DNA of 64,000 bases from Massilia aquatica. Its GTDB lineage: Bacteria > Pseudomonadota > Gammaproteobacteria > Burkholderiales > Burkholderiaceae_D. The translations under genes were made by a program, and so were the position numbers. Shown in pieces: positions 38,903-45,661 of this stretch. Within the stretch, counting starts at the first letter, position 1. Every line of letters begins with the position of its first letter. The stretch lies in NCBI RefSeq assembly GCF_011682045.1, contig NZ_VVIW01000002.1, forward strand, positions 124,001 through 188,000. The letters run 5' to 3'. The notes beneath the pieces were generated by a model. It was not told the origin of the DNA, searched no databases, and was given only the letters and a program-made list of their open reading frames with translations.

Positions 38903-39475
38903 ATGCAAACCAAATTCATTCGTACCCTGGCGCTGGCGCCCTTGTTCTACTGCGGCGCGGCGCTGGCCCATCCCGGCCATGACGGCGGCTTGCTGGCCGG
39001 CCTGGCGCATCCGTTCTCGGGCCTGGATCACATGCTGGCCGCCGTCGCTGTCGGCATCTGGGCCGCGCAGCTGGGCGGGCGCGCGCGCTGGCTGCTGCCA
39101 CTGAGCTTCATCGCCTTGCTCGCCGCCGGCGGCATGATGGGCATGGCGGGCGTGGGTATCGCCGCGCTGGAAAGCGCGATCATCGCGTCGGTGCTGGTGC
39201 TTGGCCTGTCGATCGCCTTCAAGGTCAAGCTGATGCCGGCGCTGGGCGCGTTGATGGTCGGCGCGTTCGCGCTCGTCCATGGCCTGGCGCATGGCGCGGA
39301 AATGCCGCACGTGGGCAGCGCCGCCATGTACTTTTCGGGCATCGTGGCGTCGAGCGTCGCGCTGCTGGCGGGCGGCATGGTCGCCGGTGCGGTACTGCGC
39401 CAGCAACAGGCGTGGCTGCGCGGTGTTGGTGCGGTGATCGCGCTGGGCGGCGTCTGGATCGGCGCCGCTTTCTAA
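38903..39475 (+). CDS. hupE: HupE/UreJ family metal permease
   Basis: A 190-residue membrane protein with signal-like first helix (MQTKFIRTLALAPLFYCGAALA) followed immediately by the HupE motif HPGHDGG, then AHPFSGLDHMLAAVAVGIWAAQLG and VHGLAHGAEMP, with about six hydrophobic helices. HupE proteins import nickel or cobalt. Last in the B12 operon, 43 bases after the CobW-like gene and with its own CTGGAG site, it is a second candidate cobalt importer beside CbtAB. It overlaps the next convergent gene by 4 bases. Confidence 0.88.
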   Translation: MQTKFIRTLALAPLFYCGAALAHPGHDGGLLAGLAHPFSGLDHMLAAVAVGIWAAQLGGRARWLLPLSFIALLAAGGMMGMAGVGIAALESAIIASVLVLGLSIAFKVKLMPALGALMVGAFALVHGLAHGAEMPHVGSAAMYFSGIVASSVALLAGGMVAGAVLRQQQAWLRGVGAVIALGGVWIGAAF

Positions 39476-40194
39476 ACAAGTTGGGCGTGGGCTGCGCTCA
39501 TGCCCATGGCCAGCGGGCCGCGTTCGCACAGGGCGATGTCCCAGTGCTGGTTTTGTACTGAAGGGAATAGCGCGGCGCCGGCCAGCACCAGGCGGCTGGT
39601 CGCTTTCCACAGAGGGAGCGGGATGTCGGCGTCGGCGCCGGCCAGCTTCCAGCTGGCGCGCACGATGTACGCGCCGTGCGCGCGCATCGCCACTGTCACG
39701 CGCAGGCCGCCGAGGCGGTGTGGCGAGGGCAGTTCTTGCAGCAGGTAGCCGCGCGCGCATGGCAGATCGAGCAGTTGCACCAGGTCGGCCAGCGCAATCA
39801 GCGCACCGTTGCCGAGCACCGCGGCGTCACTGCTTTTCTCGTAACTGATCGCTGAAAAAATCTCCGCATCCCCATCATCCGACGCCGGCACGAACTGTAG
39901 CGGGTAGACCGCCGCGTCGCGCAGGTAGCGGCGCGCTTCGGCCGCGCTGTGTAGCGGGCGCACGCCAGCGATCACGCAAGCGCCGCACCTGAACAGGGCG
40001 GCCACGCGCGGGGAGGGCAGGGCGTGGGCCAGCATGGCGGCATGAAACGCGATCCGGTCGGGGGCACAGGCAGGCTGCGGCACGTGCGCGCGCGCGCGCG
40101 GCGCGGGCAGGGCGTGGAAAATCCGCTGGATCAGGTCGTGCGCTTGCGTGAACCCGCTTTTGTGCGTTGCGATTGCCTGGCTGAAGTAGGACAT
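39472..40194 (-). CDS. Protein of unknown function
   Basis: A 240-residue protein, no signal peptide, from ATG 40194 behind an AGGGAAAA site. It is rich in Ala and Leu with scattered Cys residues (QPACAPDR, LFRCGACVIAGV, LPCARGY, IALCERG). I recognise no family. The central part (AISYEKSSDAAVLGNGALIALADLVQLLDLPCARGYLLQELPSPHRLGGLRVTVAMRAHGAYIVRASWKL) alternates strands and helices as in a globular enzyme or binding domain. It converges on hupE with a 4-base overlap. The 210 bases upstream, to 40404, hold no gene or clear structure. Confidence 0.65.
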   Translation of the reverse strand: MSYFSQAIATHKSGFTQAHDLIQRIFHALPAPRARAHVPQPACAPDRIAFHAAMLAHALPSPRVAALFRCGACVIAGVRPLHSAAEARRYLRDAAVYPLQFVPASDDGDAEIFSAISYEKSSDAAVLGNGALIALADLVQLLDLPCARGYLLQELPSPHRLGGLRVTVAMRAHGAYIVRASWKLAGADADIPLPLWKATSRLVLAGAALFPSVQNQHWDIALCERGPLAMGMSAAHAQLV

Positions 40195-40404
40195 TGATTT
40201 TCCCTGTTGATTGGTTCACCGCAACATTCCCTCAGATAACGTTACCGTGAAGAATCGGACGTGAGCATGAGGCAGGCCAAGCTTGTGGCTTGCCGTGTGT
40301 AAACACGACAGCGGATCTTCGTTGTTGGCGTTGTCATGCGCAGGTTGGGGGCGCTAACATGCCCACTGCGCGAAAAGTTGCGAACTTAATGATCAGGAAT
40401 ATTG

Positions 40405-40755
40405 ATGGAAACTCGTGAACGGCGGGAAACGGTGTCTTATGTACTCGACAACTTCAGCCATCTTCTAACGGACGATGAGCGCGCTGCTGTCGAGTGCGTG
40501 ACGTTCAGGATGGGCGGGGACACCCGCACATACGCAGTCATGCGCAGCGGCGGTGAGGCGCCCGGGCACATCCTGGCGCTACTCGCCAATGGCCAGCAGG
40601 CCCTGAGGTTCGCGTGTGCCGACAAGCTGCTCGGCCTGCACAAGGAACTGATATTCGCCAACGCATGCCCGTCGTGCGGCAAGCTGCTAAGAACCCCGCG
40701 CGCCAGGCAATGCCTGAAGTGCGGTCACTCGTGGCATCAGTCGCCAGACGTATAA
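40405..40755 (+). CDS. Small zinc-ribbon protein of unknown function
   Basis: A 116-residue protein starting at ATG 40405, which is preceded by AGGAA; the TTG three bases earlier is less likely. The N-terminal part (METRERRETVSYVLDNFSHLLTDDERAAVECVTFRMGG) is helical. The C-terminus has CPSCGKLLRTPRARQCLKCGHSW, two CxxC knuckles of a zinc ribbon like those in RNA- or DNA-associated small proteins. No export signal. It might be regulatory, but neither neighbour points to a pathway. Confidence 0.68.
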   Translation: METRERRETVSYVLDNFSHLLTDDERAAVECVTFRMGGDTRTYAVMRSGGEAPGHILALLANGQQALRFACADKLLGLHKELIFANACPSCGKLLRTPRARQCLKCGHSWHQSPDV

Positions 40756-40795
40756 GCAATGCTAGTATCCCGGCTTACTGCCACCAGACAAGCGT

Positions 40796-41158
40796 ATGAA
40801 CAACGATAAACTGCAGGGAACCTTCCAGCTGGACCGGTCCAGGAACGCGACCGTGCAGGTCTTCGAGCATCTGCGCGAGATGATCGTGACGCTGGCGCTG
40901 GAACCGGGGCCATCCTCGCGCGCGATGAACTGGCGCGTTACTTCAACCTGTCCGCCACGCCGATCCGCGATGCGCTGACCCGGCTTGGCGAAGAGGGGCT
41001 GGTCGACATTTTTCCGCAGCATGTCACGCGCGTGCGCAGCGTCGATATTACGTCCGTGCGCGAGGCGCATTTCCTGCGCCTGTCGGTCGAGCTGGAAATG
41101 GTGCGCATGCTCTCGACAGCACCCAATCCGGTGCTGTCGAAAATGCTGCTGGGGCTGG
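40796..41158 (+). pseudogene. GntR-family regulator, frameshifted and truncated
   Basis: From ATG 40796 the sequence (LDRSRNATVQVFEHLREMIVTLALEPG) is the start of a GntR/FadR-type winged helix. At about 40910 one base is missing: the frame then shifts and continues the expected helix-turn-helix as [36 protein letters not shown] and the opening of an FCD ligand domain ([20 protein letters not shown]). Similarity stops near 41155, where the sequence passes directly into a glucarate dehydratase fragment. The gene is thus broken twice. It may once have controlled the sugar-acid gene that lay beside it. Confidence 0.75.
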
Positions 41159-41530
41159 TTGCGGGTCGCGCAGCTGTGCCACGAGTGGGGCCTGACCTGG
41201 GGTTCGCATTCGAACAAGCACTTCGATGTGTCGCTGGCCATGTTCACGCATGTGGCGGCGGCCGCGCCGGGCAACATCACCGCCATCGACACCCACTGGA
41301 TCTGGCAGGACGGCCAGCACCTCACGCGCGCGCCGCTGCGGATTGTCGACGGCATGATCGACGTGCCGAGTGCGCCGGGGCTGGGCGTCGATCTCGATAT
41401 GGATGCGGTGGAGGCGGCGCATGCGCTCTACAACAGCATGGGCTTGGGCGCGCGCGACGATGCGCTGGCCATGCAGTATCTGGTGCCGGGCTGGCGCTTC
41501 GACAACAAGCGACCTAGCCTGGTGCGATGA
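41155..41530 (+). pseudogene. gudD: Glucarate dehydratase (GudD), C-terminal fragment
   Basis: A reading frame of about 120 codons without a start, ending at TGA 41528. Its sequence ([88 protein letters not shown]) is very like the last quarter of the roughly 446-residue D-glucarate dehydratase of the enolase superfamily. The catalytic Lys, Asp and Glu residues lie in the missing part. A deletion seems to have joined this tail to the GntR gene upstream, removing the rest of a glucarate catabolic locus. Confidence 0.85.
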
Positions 41531-41551
41531 GGCGCGTGATGAACTTTGTCA

Positions 41552-41588
41552 AACAGACACGGTTTTCAAGATGAGTGACGTGTCTGTT
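41552..41588. repeat. Perfect 10-bp inverted repeat (hairpin)
   Basis: AACAGACACG at 41552-41561 and its exact complement CGTGTCTGTT at 41579-41588 are separated by 17 bases, 22 bases after the gudD fragment. It could be an old terminator or a protein-binding site of the decayed locus; no T tract follows. Confidence 0.45.
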
Positions 41589-41672
41589 CAGCGCCAGACT
41601 GGTGGCTACGGCGACGAAACTGCGCGGCATGGTAAGCTTTGCTAAATCGTCACTATTTTCAGGAGGCATGAC

Positions 41673-41840
41673 ATGTCGGACTCGACTGGTCTGGACAACC
41701 CCGACCCGACCGCGTTGGGGCCCTTCATCGCCGAACTGCATGCCTATTTCGCCTCGCCGCCCGATCCCGCCGACGTCGGCCGCCACGGCATTCTTGCGCA
41801 ATCACCAATTTGGCGAGGCAGTGGCATGACTGCTGGCTGA
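41673..41840 (+). CDS. Possible 55-residue protein or frameshifted remnant
   Basis: A strong AGGAGG site (41661-41666) precedes ATG 41673, which opens a 55-codon frame (MSDSTGLDNPDPTALGPFIAELHAYFASPPDPADVGRH then a less natural tail). The other frame just after 41785 reads LARQWHDCWLIWQAAATKQFIYWACSLAMPGA and ends at TAG about 41909. The second stretch looks more protein-like than chance, so an original gene of about 75 codons may have been broken by a frameshift. No homology recognised. The bases from 41531 to 41660 hold only the inverted repeat, and 41910-42061 show nothing else. Confidence 0.4.
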   Translation: MSDSTGLDNPDPTALGPFIAELHAYFASPPDPADVGRHGILAQSPIWRGSGMTAG

Positions 41841-42061
41841 TCTGGCAAGCTGCTGCCACCAAGCAATTCATCTATTGGGCTTGTTCTCTTGCCATGCCCG
41901 GCGCATAGCACCGACTTTCAGGTACAGTGAAAAGTTCAAATGAATCCTGATCATGCCGATGCCGCTGCTCTCACGCAGGGCGGGGAATGCCTTCAGCGCT
42001 GCCTTGGCAACGTGAAATTTTAAAAGATAGAAACAAAGAAGAAACAAAGAAAGAAACGCAT

Positions 42062-42571
42062 ATGACTATTGTTGATGGCATCCGGCGTGTGGCTGTTTTG
42101 CTGACGGTCATCACCGCAGTTGCAATAATCTGGAACGAGAAACCGTTGTTTGATCTTGTGTATGACATCGACGGCCCCGGCAGGCCACCAGTACTGGCGG
42201 CGTCCTGCGATGACAAGGTGCACGGCGCGTACGTCATTCCCAGGAAAACCGATGATGGTCGTCCTTATCGCCTTATATTATGTTTCCTCGCAGGTAAGTC
42301 AACGGAAGGCGTCATGCTGGTTGAATACAGAACTGCGGAGGGGCATCTCCGGATGAATACGCCGCACTCGGCTGAGGTGCAGCAATACATGCAGCGGACC
42401 GCAGCGCGTTTTGCTCAGACGCCGGACGAACTGCTCGCTGCAAAAACGGGCGTGCATGAACAGCGGCGCTCGCGCTTGATTGCCGGAGCAACGATCACAC
42501 TGGCGGCATTGCTCTTTTCCTGGTTATGTATCGGGATGATCGGCCCGATGATCAAAAACAGAGTCCGGTAA
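42062..42571 (+). CDS. Two-helix membrane protein, paralog 1
   Basis: A 169-residue protein from ATG 42062. An N-terminal hydrophobic segment (residues about 8-25, RRVAVLLTVITAVAIIW) and a C-terminal one (about 143-163, ITLAALLFSWLCIGMIGPMI) bracket a soluble part of about 115 residues with NEKPLFDLVYDIDG, DDGRPYRLILCFLAGKSTEGVMLVEY and a conserved coiled stretch before the second helix. It is the first and most divergent of three tandem paralogs (WNEKP, DDGR.YR..LCFLA, AEV/DVQQYM.RT motifs shared). Base composition is lower in GC than the genome background. It may be an immunity protein or partner of the convergent PAAR effector; this is inference. Confidence 0.75.
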   Translation: MTIVDGIRRVAVLLTVITAVAIIWNEKPLFDLVYDIDGPGRPPVLAASCDDKVHGAYVIPRKTDDGRPYRLILCFLAGKSTEGVMLVEYRTAEGHLRMNTPHSAEVQQYMQRTAARFAQTPDELLAAKTGVHEQRRSRLIAGATITLAALLFSWLCIGMIGPMIKNRVR

Positions 42572-42598
42572 CGCGAATGCTTATAGAGCGAAACGGAA

Positions 42599-43141
42599 AT
42601 GACGATGTTTGATGGTATCCGGCGCGTGGCAGCCGTGTTGTCCTGTATTGCGGTCATTGCCGCAGCTGTGTCGATCTGGAACGAGAAACCGCCCGTCGAG
42701 TTTATTTACCAGATTGATGGCGTCGATAAGCCAGCAGTCGTCGTGGACTACTGTGATTATAATGTGCACGGAAGCCGTGGGCTGTTTAGAGAAACTGATC
42801 ACGGTCGTACTTATCGCGTTACATTATGTTTCCTGGCATATGAGTCAACGGACGGCAGGATGCTGGTCGAGTATAAGGATGCCGATGGCGTCATCGGAAG
42901 AAACATTCGGTACTCGGATGCCGTGCAGCATTACATGCGTCGAACCGGTGAGCTTTTGGATCAGACGCCAGCCGAGATGCGCGCTGCAAAAAAAGAACTG
43001 GATATGCAGCGGCGCTCGTACCGGGTGGCGGGGACAATTTTCACGCTGGCGGTGCTGCTGTTTTTTTGGTTATTCATGCAGATTGTCGGCTTGATGCTCA
43101 ACAGCATGCCGGCACTGCGCGATATCAATCATGGCGAGTGA
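42599..43141 (+). CDS. Two-helix membrane protein, paralog 2
   Basis: A 180-residue paralog of the preceding gene, 27 bases after it. Helix 1 is RRVAAVLSCIAVIAAAVSIW and helix 2 is IFTLAVLLFFWLFMQIVGLML, with the family core WNEKPPVEFIYQIDGVDKP, DHGRTYRVTLCFLAYESTDGRMLVEYKDADG and RRTGELLDQTPAEMRAAKKELD between them. It is much closer to paralog 3 than to paralog 1, so these two arose by a recent duplication. The region between them retains pieces of the effector gene found beyond paralog 3. Confidence 0.78.
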   Translation: MTMFDGIRRVAAVLSCIAVIAAAVSIWNEKPPVEFIYQIDGVDKPAVVVDYCDYNVHGSRGLFRETDHGRTYRVTLCFLAYESTDGRMLVEYKDADGVIGRNIRYSDAVQHYMRRTGELLDQTPAEMRAAKKELDMQRRSYRVAGTIFTLAVLLFFWLFMQIVGLMLNSMPALRDINHGE

Positions 43142-43276
43142 ACGTGCCCGACAACAGCAAGTGGTGTGCCGGCCGCTGATCCGACAGAATAACTCAAGCT
43201 TCGTGATCGTTGAATTGATCACAGTTGTTTCAAGGTGTTATTGCCGCCGGATGTGCGAAAAATATCCCTGGGAACG
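43142..43276 (-). pseudogene. Decayed remnant of a second PAAR-effector gene
   Basis: Two pieces of this intergenic stretch match the effector locus. Bases 43138-43209 resemble 43913-43984, the segment after paralog 3 that runs into the effector 3' end, at roughly three quarters identity. Bases 43222-43276 match 44453-44507, inside the effector gene, at 45 of 55 positions in hand alignment; that stretch encodes REIFGTSVGDKALKQLE in the intact gene. The intervening 470 bases and the effector N-terminal half are missing. The pieces are in the same order and orientation as in the intact gene, so this is the scar of a deleted second effector copy. Confidence 0.7.
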
Positions 43277-43301
43277 CGACAGCGTATAGAAAGAAACGGA
43301 A

Positions 43302-43850
43302 ATGACTATTTTTGATGGTATGCGGCGCGTTGTAGCCGTCTTGTCCTGCATTGCGGTCATTGCCGCAGCTGCAGTGATCTGGAACGAGAAACCGTTCGTC
43401 GAGTTTATTTATGAAATCGATGGCGTTGATAAGCCACCAGTATCCGTGGAATTCTGTGAATTCAATGTGCATGGAGGCCACTCTATGCGGAGAGAAACCG
43501 ATGACGGTCGTACTTATCGCGTCACTTTATGTTTCCTGGCACATGAGTCAGCGGACGGCAGAATGCTGGTCGAGTATAAAAATGCGGATGGACTCACCGG
43601 CAGGAACATTCCACGCTCGGATGAGGTGCAACAATACATGCGTCGAACCGGTGAGCTTTTGGTTCAGACGCCAGCCGAGCTGCTCGCTGCGAAAAAAGAA
43701 CTGGATAAGCAGCGGCGCTCGTACCGGGTGACAGGGGCGATTTTCACGCTGGCGGTGCTGCTGTTTTTCTGGTTATTCATGCAGATTGTTGGCGTGATGA
43801 TCAATAGCATGCCTGCACTGCGCAATAACAATCCTGGCGATAACAAATAG
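43302..43850 (+). CDS. Two-helix membrane protein, paralog 3
   Basis: A 182-residue paralog with the same layout: helix 1 RRVVAVLSCIAVIAAAAVIW, soluble core starting NEKPFVEFIYEIDGVDKPP and containing DDGRTYRVTLCFLAHESADGRMLVEYKNADG, then helix 2 IFTLAVLLFFWLFMQIVGVMI. The upstream context (TATAGA.AGAAACGGAA before the ATG) repeats that of paralog 2. It ends 114 bases from the end of the convergent effector gene, the position expected of a partner gene in a duplicated effector/partner unit. Confidence 0.8.
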   Translation: MTIFDGMRRVVAVLSCIAVIAAAAVIWNEKPFVEFIYEIDGVDKPPVSVEFCEFNVHGGHSMRRETDDGRTYRVTLCFLAHESADGRMLVEYKNADGLTGRNIPRSDEVQQYMRRTGELLVQTPAELLAAKKELDKQRRSYRVTGAIFTLAVLLFFWLFMQIVGVMINSMPALRNNNPGDNK

Positions 43851-43964
43851 CTTTCCTTTTCTGTGCCGAGACAAGCGGGTACAGGCGGCCCACCAGGTCG
43901 TGTTCTGGCTCAGTGAACGTGCCGGAAACCAGCGATTGATGTGCCCGCCGGTGAACCGATAGCA

Positions 43965-45185
43965 TTATTTAGGCTTCGTAACAGGAGGCGTCGTGACAGG
44001 AGGCTTCGCAACAGCAGGCGTCGTGGCAGCAGGCTTCGTGGCAGCAGGCTTCGCGACAGCAGGCTTCGCGACAGGAACTTTCAGGGGATCATCTTCTTTA
44101 TAAAGATAGGTGGTCCTTTTCGGCTCGTTGAATTCTTTCGCTACCTCGTTTTCCCATGTAACGACGTTCAGCATCTGATCCCCCTTCTCAGTGTAAAACC
44201 ATGAGTACCATGTTTTTTTAGGGTGTAGCGCTGTATCGTCAATGCTCATGGCGGCGTGCCCTATTTCGTGATACAGCGATCGGCGCATATCAGCATAAAC
44301 AGGACCTGTCTCGGTGTTGATTTTCGGCCTGTAATACGGATCCATATCGATTTTGTCTCCACCGAGATCCTTTACATTCGCATCGTTTCTGGTTCGTCGA
44401 AAATCGACCACAAACGGTACAGGGTCTCTCATGATCATAGTCCGGCGTTGCTCCAGTTGTTTCAAGGCCTTGTCGCCGACGGATGTGCCAAAAATCTCCC
44501 TGAGACCTTTTTCAGCTTCTATCTGCTGAGCAGCCGTCCCGCCTTTCACGATAAAGTCTTTTTCCCCGATTTTGAAATGCCTTTCTGCATTGTTCGGGTT
44601 TGCTCTTTCTCCATTGTAATTTCCCATCGCGTCATAGCCGCGGCCGAGCTGCGCGGATGAAGTCGCGGCAGTCTGCCCGGTCATGCCAATGTGCGACTCT
44701 GCGTTCTCGAACAGATCGGAACCGAGGCCGTTTCGGACCATCGCAGCCAGCGTATCAGTGACTGGACCCTGGAAAACGGCGGTAGCACCGGCCTCCACCA
44801 TCGACAAGATATCGTCCGCTACGGACGAACCCATCCCCTCGGGCATGACCGGGTCGGTCTGGACCGCGCCTCCCCCAATAAAGACATTGTTCGATCCTTC
44901 GATAATGAACGCGCCGCACGCGATCTTGTCGCTTACCCTCGCTGCGGGGAGCCCGTTGATAAAGACCGTGGGGCTGCCGGTCGCAATCGGCGGTGGCGCC
45001 TGGTCGTGCTTCGAACACACCGTCTTGTCGACGTGCGCCCGCGCGGCCTTGATGCCGTTGGTGAACACATTCCCGGAGCAAGGTCCGATGACTTTGCCGG
45101 TCTTGTCGCCGCCACCGCTTCCTTTGGGACCGTCGCCGGGCGGCGTGTGGCCGATCGGATCGCCTAACCGTGCTGCTTGAGGCAT
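43965..45185 (-). CDS. PAAR (DUF4150) protein with M91-like zinc protease domain, probable T6SS effector
   Basis: A 406-residue protein from ATG 45185 behind GGGAGGG. Residues 1-105 form a DUF4150/PAAR-like tip domain (GPCSGNVFTNGIKAARAHVDKTVC, ATGSPTVFINGLPAARVSDKIACGAFIIEGSNNVFIGG), which caps the VgrG spike of type VI secretion systems. The C-terminal region has YHEIGHAAMS with the zincin motif HEIGH at residues 306-310 and a downstream ENEVAKEFNEPKRTTYLY, the pattern of M91 (NleD-like) metallopeptidases. It ends in a Pro/Ala/Lys repeat tail. No VgrG or T6SS core gene is in the window, so it is an orphan cargo. Target unknown. Confidence 0.82.
   Translation of the reverse strand: MPQAARLGDPIGHTPPGDGPKGSGGGDKTGKVIGPCSGNVFTNGIKAARAHVDKTVCSKHDQAPPPIATGSPTVFINGLPAARVSDKIACGAFIIEGSNNVFIGGGAVQTDPVMPEGMGSSVADDILSMVEAGATAVFQGPVTDTLAAMVRNGLGSDLFENAESHIGMTGQTAATSSAQLGRGYDAMGNYNGERANPNNAERHFKIGEKDFIVKGGTAAQQIEAEKGLREIFGTSVGDKALKQLEQRRTMIMRDPVPFVVDFRRTRNDANVKDLGGDKIDMDPYYRPKINTETGPVYADMRRSLYHEIGHAAMSIDDTALHPKKTWYSWFYTEKGDQMLNVVTWENEVAKEFNEPKRTTYLYKEDDPLKVPVAKPAVAKPAATKPAATTPAVAKPPVTTPPVTKPK
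43976..44083. repeat. 15-bp tandem repeat encoding the effector tail
   Basis: About six to seven imperfect units of GGCTTCGCGACAGCA-like sequence (plus-strand view) lie in tandem at the 3' end of the effector gene. They encode repeated five-residue units of the A-x-K-P-A kind. Such arrays change length easily by slippage, so tail length may vary among strains. Confidence 0.7.
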
Positions 45186-45421
45186 GCTTTAACCCTCCCC
45201 GGTGTGGGCGCGAAAGGATGCCGTGCATCGTTGCGGCGCATATCCGCCCGCCATGCGGCAGGCGAGCCGCGCGGAAAATTCAAAGCGCGCGTATCGGGAA
45301 GAACGTTTCATCGTGGGCCGTGCTTTCATGGTGACCATCCGGGTCTTGCAAAACCAGGGGAAGGGCGAGAATGTCGTGGGGCGCCAGCGACAAGCAGGGT
45401 GCCCGATTCGGAGGTGATTGA

Positions 45422-45598
45422 ATGTTAAGCTTAATCAAAAAACCATATGTTGAATGCTACGTGAACGGCTTCGATCATGCAACCAAGAAATGCAAGTCGC
45501 CATTCCGCAACAAGGTCGGATGGTGCACGTTAATCAATCCGCTACAAGCCTCAGGATGCCCTGGCGGCAAGGCAGGGCAGCTTGAAAAAACGGTTTGA
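45422..45598 (+). CDS. Small Cys-containing protein, 58 residues
   Basis: A short gene with an unusually strong ribosome site: GGAGGTGA at 45410-45417, seven bases from the GGAGG core to ATG 45422. The product starts MLSLIKKPYVECYVNGFDHA and has four Cys residues spaced 10-12 apart (near residues 12, 24, 35 and 46; CKSPF, WCTLI, GCPGG), suggesting a zinc site or disulfides. Codon use is AT-richer than the surroundings, like the accessory genes to its left. It points away from the effector gene, whose start is 237 bases distant. No family recognised. Confidence 0.6.
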   Translation: MLSLIKKPYVECYVNGFDHATKKCKSPFRNKVGWCTLINPLQASGCPGGKAGQLEKTV

Positions 45599-45661
45599 CG
45601 CGAGAATCAAGGTTGATTCCAAAAGAAAAATCAGATGCGTAACACATGATTTGCCGCAGAT

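Noticed and set aside
45202-45417. Short plus-strand frame ending inside the ribosome site of the 58-codon gene
   Set aside because: Its composition looks random and it has no ribosome site of its own. A leader peptide reading MVTIRVLQNQ from 45329 is conceivable but unsupported.
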